From Bradyrhizobium niftali (lineage in GTDB: Bacteria > Pseudomonadota > Alphaproteobacteria > Rhizobiales > Xanthobacteraceae), in assembly GCF_004571025.1 (NCBI RefSeq), contig NZ_SPQT01000009.1, positions 182,175-246,174 of the forward strand: 64,000 nucleotides of DNA, in the 5' to 3' direction. Positions 34,918 through 43,806 of this stretch are shown piece by piece. The translations under genes and the position numbers were made by a program. The notes below the pieces were generated by a model. The model was given only the letters and a program-made list of their open reading frames with translations. It was not told the origin of the DNA and did not search any database. The stretch's first letter is position 1. Every line of letters begins with the position of its first letter.

Positions 34918-35508
34918 ATGAGCGCCGAACAGTCGCCCAAAATCGTGATCGTCGACGAAAGCCCGATCCGGGCCGCGATCCTCGAGGAGGGGTTGCGGGA
35001 GGCCGGATTCACGCAGGTCGCCCATATCCGCGAGATGCAGAGCCTGCTGGCCCGTATTTATGCGGTCGATCCCGACATCATCCTGATCGATCTGGAAAAC
35101 CCCAGCCGCGACGTGCTGGAGGCGATGTTCCAGGTCAGCCGCGCCGTGAAGCGGCCGATCGCGATGTTCGTGGACCAGAGCGATTCAGCCTCGATCCAGG
35201 CCTCGGTCGAGGCGGGGGTATCCGCCTACATCGTTGACGGGTTGAAGAAGGAGCGCATCAAGCCGATCCTCGACCTCTGCGTGTCCCGCTTCAACGCCTT
35301 CGCCAAGCTCCAGGAGGAACTTGAGCGCACCAAGTCGCAGCTCGAGGACCGCAAGATCATCGAGCGCGCCAAGGGCATCCTGATGAAGGTGAAGGGCCTC
35401 ACCGAGGACGAGGCCTATGTGCTGCTGCGCTCCACCGCGATGCGCGAGAAGAAGAAAATCGGCGAGATCGCCCAGTCGATCATCACCGCGTCGGAGATGC
35501 TGAAATGA
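34918..35508 (+). CDS. nasT: Nitrate-responsive ANTAR antiterminator NasT
   Basis: The 196-residue protein has an N-terminal receiver-like domain (about 1-120, IVIVDESPIRAAIL) and a C-terminal ANTAR RNA-binding domain (IIERAKGILMKVKGLTEDEA and YVLLRSTAMREKKKIGEIA). NasT binds paired hairpins in nitrate-assimilation leader RNA and prevents termination. NasS holds it inactive until nitrate binds. The stop overlaps the nasS start (ATGA), as expected for the sensor pair. nirA begins 335 bases after nasS. Confidence 0.93.
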   Translation: MSAEQSPKIVIVDESPIRAAILEEGLREAGFTQVAHIREMQSLLARIYAVDPDIILIDLENPSRDVLEAMFQVSRAVKRPIAMFVDQSDSASIQASVEAGVSAYIVDGLKKERIKPILDLCVSRFNAFAKLQEELERTKSQLEDRKIIERAKGILMKVKGLTEDEAYVLLRSTAMREKKKIGEIAQSIITASEMLK

Positions 35509-36668
35509 CCGGACCGCTCCGCATCGGGTTCATTCCGCTGGTCGATGCCGCCGCGCTGATTGTCGCCGTCGACAAGGGCTTGACCGCCGCCGAAGGCCTC
35601 GACGTCGAACTGGTGCGCGAGGTCTCCTGGTCCAACGTCCGCGACAAGCTCAATATCGGCCTGTTCGACGCCGCCCATCTGCTGGCGCCCGTGGCGATCG
35701 CGTCCTCGCTCGGGCTCGGCCACGTCAAGGTGCCGATCGCCGCGCCCTTCAATCTCGGCATCAACGGCAACGCGATCACGGTGTCGCCGGCGCTCCATGC
35801 CGCGCTGATGGAGGAGATCGACGGCGACCGCTTCGATCCGCTCGTCACGGCGAAAGCGCTGGCGCGGGTGGTCGCCCGGCGGCGCAAGCTGGGTGCCGAT
35901 CCGCTGACCTTCGGCATGACCTTTCCGTTCTCGACCCACAATTACCAATTGCGGTTCTGGATGGCGGCGGCCGGCGTCGATCCCGACGAGGACGTGCGGC
36001 TGGTGGTGCTGCCGCCGCCCTACATGGTGGACAGCCTCGCGAACGGCCATGTCGATGCGTTCTGCGTCGGCGCGCCCTGGAATTCGATCGCGGTCGATCT
36101 CGGCATCGGCCACATCCTGCATTTCGTCTCCGATATCCTCGTCCGGGCGGCGGAGAAGGTGCTGGCGGTTCGCCAGACCTGGGCCGACAAGAATCCGGAC
36201 ATGGTCGCTGGCCTCGTGCGCGCGGCGGTGAAAGCCGCCGCGTTCATCGAGCATCCGGAGAACCGCATCGAGGCGGCGCGCATCCTGGCGCAGCCGGAGC
36301 GGATCGGCGTCGATGCCGAGGTGATCCAGCGCACGCTCACGGGACGGCTGAAGATCTCGCCCGATGGCACCTTCCGCGAAAGCGGCCGTTACCTGCTGGT
36401 CGGACGCGAAGGGGCAGGGCGCCCCGATCCGGTCCAGGCCGCCTGGCTCTACGCCCAGATGGTGCGCTGGGGACAGACGCCGCTGACGCCGGATGGCGTC
36501 AAGACGGCAATGGCCGTGTTCAGGCCGGATCTTTATGATGCGGCCTTGGGTAGCCGGCCGCCCAGTGAGGCTCCCGCGGCGTTCGGGGCATTCGCCGGCC
36601 CCGTGTTCGATCCCGACAATATCAGGGGGCATCTCGAGGCCTTCGAAGTCGGGCGCTGGAAGGCCTGA
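35505..36668 (+). CDS. nasS: Nitrate sensor NasS (NrtA/CmpA-like)
   Basis: The 387-residue protein is related to the periplasmic nitrate-binding protein NrtA but has no signal peptide, beginning MTGPLRIGFIPLVDAAAL, so it works in the cytoplasm. It binds nitrate or nitrite and releases NasT. The binding-protein core includes FGMTFPFSTHNYQLRFW and DAFCVGAPWNSIA. It is coupled to nasT by a four-base overlap. In Bradyrhizobium the NasS-NasT pair is known to control nitrate assimilation and denitrification genes. Confidence 0.92.
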   Translation: MTGPLRIGFIPLVDAAALIVAVDKGLTAAEGLDVELVREVSWSNVRDKLNIGLFDAAHLLAPVAIASSLGLGHVKVPIAAPFNLGINGNAITVSPALHAALMEEIDGDRFDPLVTAKALARVVARRRKLGADPLTFGMTFPFSTHNYQLRFWMAAAGVDPDEDVRLVVLPPPYMVDSLANGHVDAFCVGAPWNSIAVDLGIGHILHFVSDILVRAAEKVLAVRQTWADKNPDMVAGLVRAAVKAAAFIEHPENRIEAARILAQPERIGVDAEVIQRTLTGRLKISPDGTFRESGRYLLVGREGAGRPDPVQAAWLYAQMVRWGQTPLTPDGVKTAMAVFRPDLYDAALGSRPPSEAPAAFGAFAGPVFDPDNIRGHLEAFEVGRWKA

Positions 36669-37002
36669 TTCGGGCCTGCATCGTTTTTGGGCGCCTAGGC
36701 TCCTCGTCTAAATTTTGGGCTGGCTGCTCGAATTTCGTGAGAGTTCCCCGCCCGGGAGTTCCCGGGGGCGCTCCTAATCATCTGAATCTACAGCAATTCT
36801 CATTTCGATGAAGCTGGCACGCAACTTGTATGTTGCACTGCGGCCAGCTTGTCACAGACGCCTGCTGAGCCGAGTCCCGCAGCAACGAAGCTGATCGGAC
36901 CGTTGGGTGCAGAGCAGGCTCTTGAGCCAGCCGAGTGCCTCGCGGGTCGCGCAATTTTCCGTCGATACCACCCCGGTGGCCGCAGGAGCTTCGTTACTGA
37001 CC
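36669..37002 (+). promoter_or_regulatory. Intergenic control region of nirA
   Basis: This gap of 334 bases has no gene. It contains a sigma-54-like promoter (36815-36830), a large hairpin around it, a GC-rich hairpin at about 36748-36767 and several small hairpins in the 160 bases before nirA. A transcript from the sigma-54 site would have a leader of about 160 bases, enough for a NasT target, but I could not identify a convincing ANTAR two-hairpin motif by eye. Confidence 0.6.
36815..36830 (+). promoter_or_regulatory. Sigma-54 (RpoN)-like promoter upstream of nirA
   Basis: TGGCACG at 36815, four bases, then TTGTA. The consensus is TGGCACG-N4-TTGCW; only one base of the -12 element differs. 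Sigma-54 and NtrC control of nitrate assimilation is well known. The element lies inside the stem AAGCTGGC (36811-36818) with GCCAGCTT (36843-36850). Confidence 0.6.
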
Positions 37003-38784
37003 ATGAAACTCGAAACAGTCTCAGTCGACTTTACCGACGAGCAGAAGCGCTATCTCGAAGGCTTCACGACCGGTCTGCAGATCAGCCGGGTCGGTCGCGG
37101 TCTTGGTGGCGGCTCCGGCAAGGCGAATGCCGAGCCGACCAGTCCGGACGCCGTGCACATCAAGGCGCAGGACAAGGTCATCGCCTCGGGCAAGAAGCTC
37201 GCCGACCAGGAGAAGTTCAAGCGCGACGAGCATCCGTTCGACGCCTATCCGCGGCTGCGCCAGCAGGCGCTCGACAACGCGCCGCCGAGTCCGGCGGACA
37301 ATTTCCGCTGGCGCTATTACGGCATCTTCTACGTTGCGCCGACGCAGGACTCCTACATGTGCCGCCTGCGCATCCCGAACGGCATCATGAAGCACTGGCA
37401 ATTGTCGGGCCTTGCCGATCTCGCCGACGATCTCTGCGGTCCCTACAGCCATGTCACGACGCGCGCCAACCTCCAGCTTCGCGAGATCCCGCCGAAGCAC
37501 GCGATCAAGCTGATCGAGGGCATCCAGGATCTCGGCCTGTGCTCGCGCGGCTCCGGCGCCGACAATATCCGCAATGTGACGGGGACGCCGACCGCCGGCA
37601 TCGATCCGCAGGAGCTGATCGACACGCGGCCGTTTGCGCGCGAGTGGCACTACCACATCCTCAACGACCGCTCGCTCTACGGCCTGCCGCGCAAGTTCAA
37701 CGTTGCCTTCGACGGCGCCGGCAGGATCGCGGTGCTCGAGGAAACCAACGACATCGCCTTCACGGCGTTCGAGGTGAAGGACGGTTTCGGCGTCGAGCCC
37801 GGGGTCTGGTTTCGCCTCGGCCTCGGCGGCATCACCGGACACAAGGATTTCGCAAAGTACTCCGGCATCATCGTCAAGCCGGAGCAGGCGACTGCTGTCG
37901 CCGACGCCATCGTGCGCGTGTTCATCGACCATGGCGACCGCACCAACCGCAACAAGGCGCGGCTGAAATACGTGCTCGACACCATGGGCCATGACGGCTT
38001 CCTGAAGCTCGTAGAGGAACGGCTGAAGACGCCGTTCACGCGCGTGCCGGAAGAGGCGTTTGCGCCGCGGCCTGCGTCGGACCGGATGGCGCATATCGGC
38101 GTGCACAAGCAGAAGCAGGACGGCCTCAACTGGATCGGCGTGTCGCTGACACTCGGCAAGCTCACCTGCGACCAGATGCGGGGCCTCGCCAAGGTCGCGC
38201 GCGACCTCGGCGACGGCGAGATTCGCCTGACGGTCTGGCAGAACCTCTTGATCCCGGGCGTGCGCGACGAGAACGTCGAGCTCGCTATTGCCGCGATCAA
38301 GCAGATCGGGCTCGCGGTCGAGGCCTCGCATATCCGCGCCGGCCTGATCGCCTGCACCGGCAATGCCGGCTGCCGCTTCGCGGCCTCCAATACCAAGCGC
38401 CACGCCGCCGAGATCGGCGACTGGTGCGAGCCGCGCGTCGACATGGACAAGCCCGTCAACATCCACGTGACCGGCTGCCACCATTCCTGCGCGCAGCACT
38501 ATATCAGCGACATCGGACTGATCGGGGCGCGGGTGCCAGTGAACGAGGAGGACACGGTCGAGGGCTATCACCTCTTCACCGGCGGCGGGTTCGGTCCCGA
38601 TGCCGACGTCGGGCAGGAGGTCTATCACGACCTCAAGGCCGAGGACGCGCCGAAGACGGTCGAAGCGCTGCTCAAGGCCTATATCGTCCATCGCGCCTCA
38701 CCCGACGAAACCTTCCTCTCCTTTGCGCGCCGCCATGACGGCGAGACGCTGCGCAAGCTTGCCGATGCACAGGTGTCCGCATGA
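37003..38784 (+). CDS. nirA: Assimilatory nitrite reductase, siroheme type (NirA family)
   Basis: The 593-residue siroheme and [4Fe-4S] reductase has the two-repeat nitrite/sulfite reductase fold. The four cluster cysteines are Cys451, Cys457 (CTGNAGC) and Cys492, Cys496 (CHHSC), followed by DIGLIG. It converts nitrite to ammonium with six electrons. A sulfite reductase of the same superfamily is the alternative; the position after nasT-nasS and before a dedicated reductase favours nitrite. The ATG at 37003 has AGGAG at 36984, a long spacing of 14. Its stop overlaps the reductase start by ATGA. Confidence 0.85.
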   Translation: MKLETVSVDFTDEQKRYLEGFTTGLQISRVGRGLGGGSGKANAEPTSPDAVHIKAQDKVIASGKKLADQEKFKRDEHPFDAYPRLRQQALDNAPPSPADNFRWRYYGIFYVAPTQDSYMCRLRIPNGIMKHWQLSGLADLADDLCGPYSHVTTRANLQLREIPPKHAIKLIEGIQDLGLCSRGSGADNIRNVTGTPTAGIDPQELIDTRPFAREWHYHILNDRSLYGLPRKFNVAFDGAGRIAVLEETNDIAFTAFEVKDGFGVEPGVWFRLGLGGITGHKDFAKYSGIIVKPEQATAVADAIVRVFIDHGDRTNRNKARLKYVLDTMGHDGFLKLVEERLKTPFTRVPEEAFAPRPASDRMAHIGVHKQKQDGLNWIGVSLTLGKLTCDQMRGLAKVARDLGDGEIRLTVWQNLLIPGVRDENVELAIAAIKQIGLAVEASHIRAGLIACTGNAGCRFAASNTKRHAAEIGDWCEPRVDMDKPVNIHVTGCHHSCAQHYISDIGLIGARVPVNEEDTVEGYHLFTGGGFGPDADVGQEVYHDLKAEDAPKTVEALLKAYIVHRASPDETFLSFARRHDGETLRKLADAQVSA

Positions 38785-40400
38785 ACCAGATCACCCCTCC
38801 GCCGAAACTCGATATCATTCCCGCCAGCGCGCCGTTCTCCGACGCGCAGCGCTCCTGGCTGAACGGCTTCTTTGCCGGGCTGCTGTCGCCTGATGTGGCC
38901 ACACCGCTATCGGCGGAGCAGGGCGCCGCCGTGATGCAAGCCTGCGACGGGGACGATGGCGAGGCGCCCTGGCACGACCAGACCATGCCGATCGCCGATC
39001 GGATGAAGCTTGCGGACGGGCGTCCCGTCCGCCGCAAGATGATGGCGGCGATGGCGCAGCAGGATTGCGGCCAGTGCGGCTACAATTGCCACGACTATTC
39101 GGAGGCGATCGCCACCCGCAGCGAAGCGCGGCTCAACCTTTGCGTTCCCGGCGGCAAGGAAACCGCGCGGATGCTGAAATCGCTCTACGAGGAGCTGGAC
39201 AAGGCGCCGGCGGCCAAGGCGGGTGACAAGGGGTCTGACAAGGCGGATGCGGTGGCAGCGCCGGCCGTGACCGTGACGATCGCAGAGCCGGGCCGCTCGC
39301 GTGACAATCCGGCCCAAGCGACCTTCCTGTCGCGGCGCCTTCTCAACAAGGGGAAGTCGGAGAAGGAGACCTATCACATCGAGTTCGATCTCTCGGCGAG
39401 CAAACTCGACTACGTCGTCGGCGACAGCTTTGGCGTGTTCGCACGCAACGACGTCGGCCTCGTCGACCAGGTCATCGCGCTGCTCGGCGCCTCCCACACC
39501 ACCAAGGTGAACGGCAAGACGCTACGCGAGGTGCTGATCGACGACGTCTCGCTGTCGCCGGCGCCGGACTCGCTGTTCGAGCTGATCTCCTTCATCACCG
39601 GCGGCGCGCAGCGCGAGAAGGCGCGGGCGCTGGCGCAGGGCGAGGATCCCGATGGCGATGCCGCCACCCTCGACGTGATGGCGGCGCTCCAGAAGTTTTC
39701 CGGCATCCGGCCGCATCCCGAGGCGTTCGTCGAGGCGCTGGAGCCGCTCCAGCCGCGGCTCTATTCGATCTCGTCCTCGCACAATGCGACGCCGGGAAAG
39801 CTGTCGCTGACGGTCGATTCCGTGCGCTACGTCATTGGCAAGCGCAAGCGTATCGGCGTTGCCTCGACCTTCCTCGGCGAGCGGATCGCTGAGGGCGAGA
39901 AGCTCAAGGTCTACGTGCAGAAGGCGCACGGTTTCGGTCTGCCGCAGGATCCGAAGACGCCGGTCATCATGATCGGCCCCGGCACCGGCATCGCGCCGTT
40001 CCGCGCCTTCCTGCTCGATCGCAAGGCGACCGGCGCGCCCGGCAAGAACTGGCTGTTCTTCGGCCACCAGCGCAGCGATTGCGACTTCTTCTACCAGGAA
40101 GAGCTCAACGCGATGAAGACCTCGGGCCAACTGACGCGTTTGTCGCTGGCCTGGTCGCGCGACGGCGACAAGAAGTTTTACGTGCAGGATCGCATGCGCG
40201 AGGTCGGTCGCGAATTGTGGACCTGGCTCGCCGAGGGCGCGCATCTCTACATCTGCGGCGATGCCAAGCGCATGGCCAAGGACGTCGAGCGTGCGCTGGT
40301 CGACATCGTCGCCCAGTTCGGGGCACGGTCGACCGACGAAGCCGTCAGTTTTGTCGCCGAGCTCAAGAAGACCGGCCGCTTCCAGGCTGACGTCTACTAA
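38781..40400 (+). CDS. NADPH-dependent flavoreductase with N-terminal [4Fe-4S] domain, partner of NirA
   Basis: The 539-residue protein carries the FAD/NADPH half of CysJ-type sulfite reductase: RLYSISSSHNATPG for FAD, GPGTGIAPFRAF for NADPH phosphates and YICGDAKRMAKDVERAL near the end. The flavodoxin (FMN) domain of CysJ is absent. In its place, residues 96-125 read CGQCGYNC with a further Cys121 in LCVPGG, the pattern of the RnfB-type [4Fe-4S] domain. Electrons would go NADPH to FAD to [4Fe-4S] to nirA product. The start overlaps the nirA stop, so the two are made together. Confidence 0.85.
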   Translation: MNQITPPPKLDIIPASAPFSDAQRSWLNGFFAGLLSPDVATPLSAEQGAAVMQACDGDDGEAPWHDQTMPIADRMKLADGRPVRRKMMAAMAQQDCGQCGYNCHDYSEAIATRSEARLNLCVPGGKETARMLKSLYEELDKAPAAKAGDKGSDKADAVAAPAVTVTIAEPGRSRDNPAQATFLSRRLLNKGKSEKETYHIEFDLSASKLDYVVGDSFGVFARNDVGLVDQVIALLGASHTTKVNGKTLREVLIDDVSLSPAPDSLFELISFITGGAQREKARALAQGEDPDGDAATLDVMAALQKFSGIRPHPEAFVEALEPLQPRLYSISSSHNATPGKLSLTVDSVRYVIGKRKRIGVASTFLGERIAEGEKLKVYVQKAHGFGLPQDPKTPVIMIGPGTGIAPFRAFLLDRKATGAPGKNWLFFGHQRSDCDFFYQEELNAMKTSGQLTRLSLAWSRDGDKKFYVQDRMREVGRELWTWLAEGAHLYICGDAKRMAKDVERALVDIVAQFGARSTDEAVSFVAELKKTGRFQADVY

Positions 40401-40731
40401 GCTGCGACAAGATCGGCGTGAATCGTCCCGGCGGCGCAAGCGCCGGGCGTTCTACCGAAAGCGCGGCTCTACTGTGCATGGGGTTGTTTTCGACGTTTTT
40501 GTTTGGACCGGGTCCAGGGCCTTGAGTCCGGCTGTCATCCCACCGTCATCCCGGCCGGTTCCAACTGGCTCGGATCTTAACGAATAAGATTCTCGGAACC
40601 GCCGGGCGGAGAGAATTTGCACCTGCGGCGGGGCGCCTTCAGAGAACCGCCATCGCTATTTCCGCCGCCATCTTGCCTCCCGCCAGGGTTGATCCTTCAT
40701 ACTCCCGCAAATGGGGCGTTGGAGATCCACC
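40401..40731. other. Intergenic region after the nitrite reductase operon
   Basis: These 331 bases hold no supported gene. A hairpin at 40427-40447 (CCCGGCG with CGCCGGG, 7-base loop), not followed by a clear T run, may end the nirA transcript. The ATG of the small membrane gene follows at 40732. Confidence 0.5.
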
Positions 40732-40884
40732 ATGCGCGAACTATCTGCGGAAGCCAGGCTGCACTTCTACGCGCGCTCGCTCTCGCGTCGGACCGGGGCG
40801 AGCATGCACCATGTCGGGCTCTACAGCGCCTTCGCGGTCATCGCCGCGATCGTTTTCGGCACGCTCTCGGTGCACCCGTTCTGA
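40732..40884 (+). CDS. Small single-pass membrane protein, 50 residues
   Basis: This short ORF has a GGAG site 7-10 bases before the ATG. It starts MRELSAEARLHFYARSLSRR, which is amphipathic and basic, and ends with one membrane helix (YSAFAVIAAIVFGTLSV). The positive-inside rule puts the N-terminus in the cytoplasm. The family is not known to me. It lies between the nitrite reductase operon and a dispersed repeat. Confidence 0.55.
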   Translation: MRELSAEARLHFYARSLSRRTGASMHHVGLYSAFAVIAAIVFGTLSVHPF

Positions 40885-40890
40885 CGGCTT

Positions 40891-40981
40891 CGTAGGGTGG
40901 GTTAGCCGAAGGCGTAACCCACCAACTTCGTCCCGCATTCGCTGAAGCATGGTGGGTTACGCTTCGCTAACCCACCCTACG
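40891..40981. repeat. Dispersed palindromic repeat (TAGGGTGGGTTAGC family)
   Basis: A perfect 16-base inverted repeat ends the element (CGTAGGGTGGGTTAGC at 40891-40906 and its complement at 40966-40981). A second nested GTAACCCACC and its complement lie inside. This repeat type is widespread in bacterial intergenic DNA. It separates convergent genes. Confidence 0.85.
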
Positions 40982-41003
40982 GCACTACGGTACTGAGCCT
41001 GCC

Positions 41004-41774
41004 TCACGCCCCGCGCTTGAACGGCGCGACTTCGATCCCCGCATCCTTCAAGGCCTGACGCAAGGTCCGCGCGATCTCGACCGCGCCGTGCGTATCGCCG
41101 TGGATGCACACCGTATCCGTGCGCATCTTGATGACCTTGCCGGTGACCGAGACCACCGCGCCGTCCTGCACCATGCGCACGACGCGCTCGGCAATCGCCT
41201 TGGCATCGTGCAGCACCGCGCCGGGCTTCTTGCGCGAGACGAGGTTGCCGTCGTCCTCATAGGCGCGATCGGCGAACACCTCGTGCACCATCGGCAGATT
41301 GGCCGCTTCGCCGGCCTTCACCAGCTTCGAATTGGCGAGCACGACGAAGATCAGGCTGGGATCGACCGCCTTGATCCCGGCGGCGATCGCCTTGGCCGTC
41401 ATGTCGTCCTCGCAGGCGACGTTGGACAGCGCGCCATGCGCCTTCACGTGCGTGACCTTGTGGCCGGCCGCGGTCGCGATCGCCTGCAACGCGCCGATCT
41501 GGTAGGCGACGAGGTTCTCGATCTCGGAGGCCTTCAGGCCCGCGATCGGATGCCGGCCGAAGCCGTGCAGGTCGCGATATCCAGGGTGCGCACCGACCGA
41601 GACGCCGCGCGCTTTCGCCAGCTCGACCGTCCGGCGCATGATGTCGGGATCGCCGGCATGGAAGCCGCAGGCGACGTTGACCGAGCTTGCCAGCTCGATC
41701 ATCGCGGCGTCGTTGCCCATCTCCCACGCGCCAAAACCTTCGCCGAGGTCGCAATTGAGATCGATCGTCTTCAT
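41004..41774 (-). CDS. pxpA: 5-oxoprolinase subunit A (LamB/YcsF family)
   Basis: The 256-residue protein is a LamB/YcsF-family component of the ATP-dependent 5-oxoprolinase PxpABC, which opens 5-oxoproline to glutamate. Signature parts are IDLNCDLGEGFG at the N-terminus, NVACGFHAGDP, GAHPGYRDLHGFGR and CIHGDTHGAV. Together with PxpB and PxpC it forms one operon, order pxpB-pxpC-pxpA, with 30 bases between pxpC and pxpA. The length is normal. Confidence 0.94.
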   Translation of the reverse strand: MKTIDLNCDLGEGFGAWEMGNDAAMIELASSVNVACGFHAGDPDIMRRTVELAKARGVSVGAHPGYRDLHGFGRHPIAGLKASEIENLVAYQIGALQAIATAAGHKVTHVKAHGALSNVACEDDMTAKAIAAGIKAVDPSLIFVVLANSKLVKAGEAANLPMVHEVFADRAYEDDGNLVSRKKPGAVLHDAKAIAERVVRMVQDGAVVSVTGKVIKMRTDTVCIHGDTHGAVEIARTLRQALKDAGIEVAPFKRGA

Positions 41775-41804
41775 GGTTGCTCTCCGCCTCTGGTCGTCTT
41801 GTCG

Positions 41805-42842
41805 TTACGGCTCCGCCGTGACCTGCCACGTTCCGGCGTCCATGGCGCTGACCGCATAGCCCGCGACGTTGGCGTCGCTGAGCGCCTCGATGTTGAGCGC
41901 GACGGTGTCGGCGGAGCGGAGGCGATCGGGCAGGCTGCGGATGGCTTGCGCGAATTTGCGCGCCTCGTCCTGCGCCTCGGCCATGCTGACAGCCTTGAAG
42001 CGGAACGCGGTTCCCGCCGAGGTCTGCGCCAGACGGCCGACATCGGCGGTGATCACGGTGGCGATCTTCGGGTAGCCGCCCGAGGTGCCGCGGTCCATCA
42101 TCAGCGCGATCGGCGCGCCGTTGCCGGGCACCTGGATGCTGCCGTTGACGGTGCCGTCGGAGACGATGTTGTGGCCGTGCAGATGCTTGATCGCGGGGCC
42201 TTCGAGCCGGTAGCCCATGCGGTCGGAGGTCGCCGAGATCTTCCACTCGCTGTCCAGGAACAGCGCCTTGTTGGCGTCGTCGAATTCGTCGTCCTGCGGG
42301 CCCAGCACGACGCGGATCGGACCGCTCGCGGGCTTCGGCAGCTCGAGGCGCAGCTCCGGCGCACCGGTTGCGGCATCGACGCTGAACTCATCGCCGGCCT
42401 GGAGCGGGCGCGGGTAGGGGCTGCCGAGGCCGGCGCGGGCATTGACTGCGAGGCTGCCGAACACCGGCTCGCCCTTGATCCCGCCTTCGATCGCGAGATA
42501 GGTGAAGGCGCCGCCGCGGGCAAAGCCCAGCGTCAGCGTCTCGCTGTCCTTCAGCGTCACCGATGTGTCCATCGCGACCGGTCGCCCCGCGACGTCGGCA
42601 TTGCGCGGCGCGCCTGATATCGCCACGCGCACGGCGCCGTCACGGGCGGTGAAGGTGGCGCCGAACGGGCCGATCTCGACAGCGGCCGCGAGCGGCTCGT
42701 TGCCGACAAGCGTGTTCGCTGCCGCGAGTGCCAGCCGGTCCATCGCCCCGCTCACGGTCAAGCCGTAGCGCTGCGCGCCGAGCCGCCCGCCATCCTGGAC
42801 GGAGCTCGCAGGCCCGATGCTGGCGACGACGAGCCGGCTCAT
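41805..42842 (-). CDS. pxpC: 5-oxoprolinase subunit C (biotin-dependent carboxyltransferase family, KipA-like)
   Basis: The 345-residue protein belongs to the allophanate hydrolase subunit 2/KipA family. It shows PASSVQDGGRLGAQRYGLTVSGAMD at the N-terminus, LALAAANTLVGN, FTYLAIEGGI, DRMGYRLEGP and GTSGGYPKIATV. In PxpABC it forms the catalytic unit with PxpB. The start overlaps the pxpB stop by four bases. Confidence 0.94.
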   Translation of the reverse strand: MSRLVVASIGPASSVQDGGRLGAQRYGLTVSGAMDRLALAAANTLVGNEPLAAAVEIGPFGATFTARDGAVRVAISGAPRNADVAGRPVAMDTSVTLKDSETLTLGFARGGAFTYLAIEGGIKGEPVFGSLAVNARAGLGSPYPRPLQAGDEFSVDAATGAPELRLELPKPASGPIRVVLGPQDDEFDDANKALFLDSEWKISATSDRMGYRLEGPAIKHLHGHNIVSDGTVNGSIQVPGNGAPIALMMDRGTSGGYPKIATVITADVGRLAQTSAGTAFRFKAVSMAEAQDEARKFAQAIRSLPDRLRSADTVALNIEALSDANVAGYAVSAMDAGTWQVTAEP

Positions 42843-43570
42843 GCGACCACCTGCTCGGCGATGATCTCGCCGGCCTCGGCGGCGCGGTCCTGTTCTTCGA
42901 ACGTCTTGTGGTCGATGGCGAAAAACGTCACGTGATCACCGGGTTCGGTCAGGAAGGTCGGATTACGGTGGAGCTGATAGGTTCTGACAGGCGTGCGGCC
43001 GAGCAGGTGCCAGCCGCTCGGGGCGGCCAGGCACTGGATGCCAGCCTGGATGCCGCCGATCGAGATCGTGCCGGCCGGTGTCAGCAGCCGCGGGTTCTGC
43101 CGCCGCGACATGTGCAGGGATTTGTCCAGGCCACTGAGATAGGACCAGCCCGGCGTGAAGCCGATCATGGCAACCTTGTAGTCGGCGGCGACATGCCGGG
43201 CGACGATGTCGTCAGGCGTTGTGTTCAGCGCCTTGGCGACATCCTCGAGGTCGATGCCATGTTCGCCGCCATAGGCAACGGGGATGCGCCAGCGGCGGGC
43301 CTTGGTGACCGGTGGCAGCGGCTGGGTGGCGATCGGGAGGATCTTTTCGCCGAGCGCGTCGAAGCTGATCCTGCCGGGATCGTAATGCACCAGCAGCGAG
43401 CGATAGGTCGGCACGGTCTCGGTGATGCCGTCGATGGGGCTTGCTGCGAGCGCCTTGTCGAGTGCCAGCACGCGCTGGTTGGCGGCATCGTCGATGGTGC
43501 GGCTGAACTCGACCGCGACGGCGCTGTCGCCACTGGGCAAAAGGCGGGGCGGGGGAAGCGTCGCGGCCAT
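42839..43570 (-). CDS. pxpB: 5-oxoprolinase subunit B (KipI-like)
   Basis: The 243-residue protein is of the allophanate hydrolase subunit 1/KipI family, with PSGDSAVAVEFSRTID, IPVAYGGEHGIDLEDVA, GFTPGWSYLSGLD and TPAGTISIGGIQAGIQC. It is the first gene of the oxoprolinase operon. The ATG at 43570 gives a normal N-terminus; the upstream in-frame 30 codons lack support. The upstream gap of 236 bases is a divergent promoter region with the RraA-like gene. Confidence 0.94.
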   Translation of the reverse strand: MAATLPPPRLLPSGDSAVAVEFSRTIDDAANQRVLALDKALAASPIDGITETVPTYRSLLVHYDPGRISFDALGEKILPIATQPLPPVTKARRWRIPVAYGGEHGIDLEDVAKALNTTPDDIVARHVAADYKVAMIGFTPGWSYLSGLDKSLHMSRRQNPRLLTPAGTISIGGIQAGIQCLAAPSGWHLLGRTPVRTYQLHRNPTFLTEPGDHVTFFAIDHKTFEEQDRAAEAGEIIAEQVVA

Positions 43571-43806
43571 GAGCTGTCGAAATCGGGCTTCTCGGGAAAC
43601 GCGGGCTCTGCCTTGAGTTCCGCTGGTCCCTGCTTCGCGTAAATGCGTCCGCAAGTCCAATAAATTAATGCAAGGGGAAACGATAAAGCCTTGTTATCGC
43701 GTCGCATAACCGCCCTGCGGCCCTGCGTTCTTGGCCCTTGACGGAAAGCGCCCGGCTCGCAAGATGCGCGCGTTCTTTCCCGCCCATCCGGAGCTCGTTC
43801 TCGTCC

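Noticed and set aside
36821..36836. GCAAC-TTGTAT-GTTGC hairpin as a NasT (ANTAR) target
   Set aside because: The loop has six bases but lacks the expected A at position 1 and G at position 4, and it lies over the promoter, mostly upstream of the likely start.
37021..38691. Long minus-strand open frame inside nirA
   Set aside because: Antisense shadow: nirA has all cluster cysteines and a coupled partner gene.
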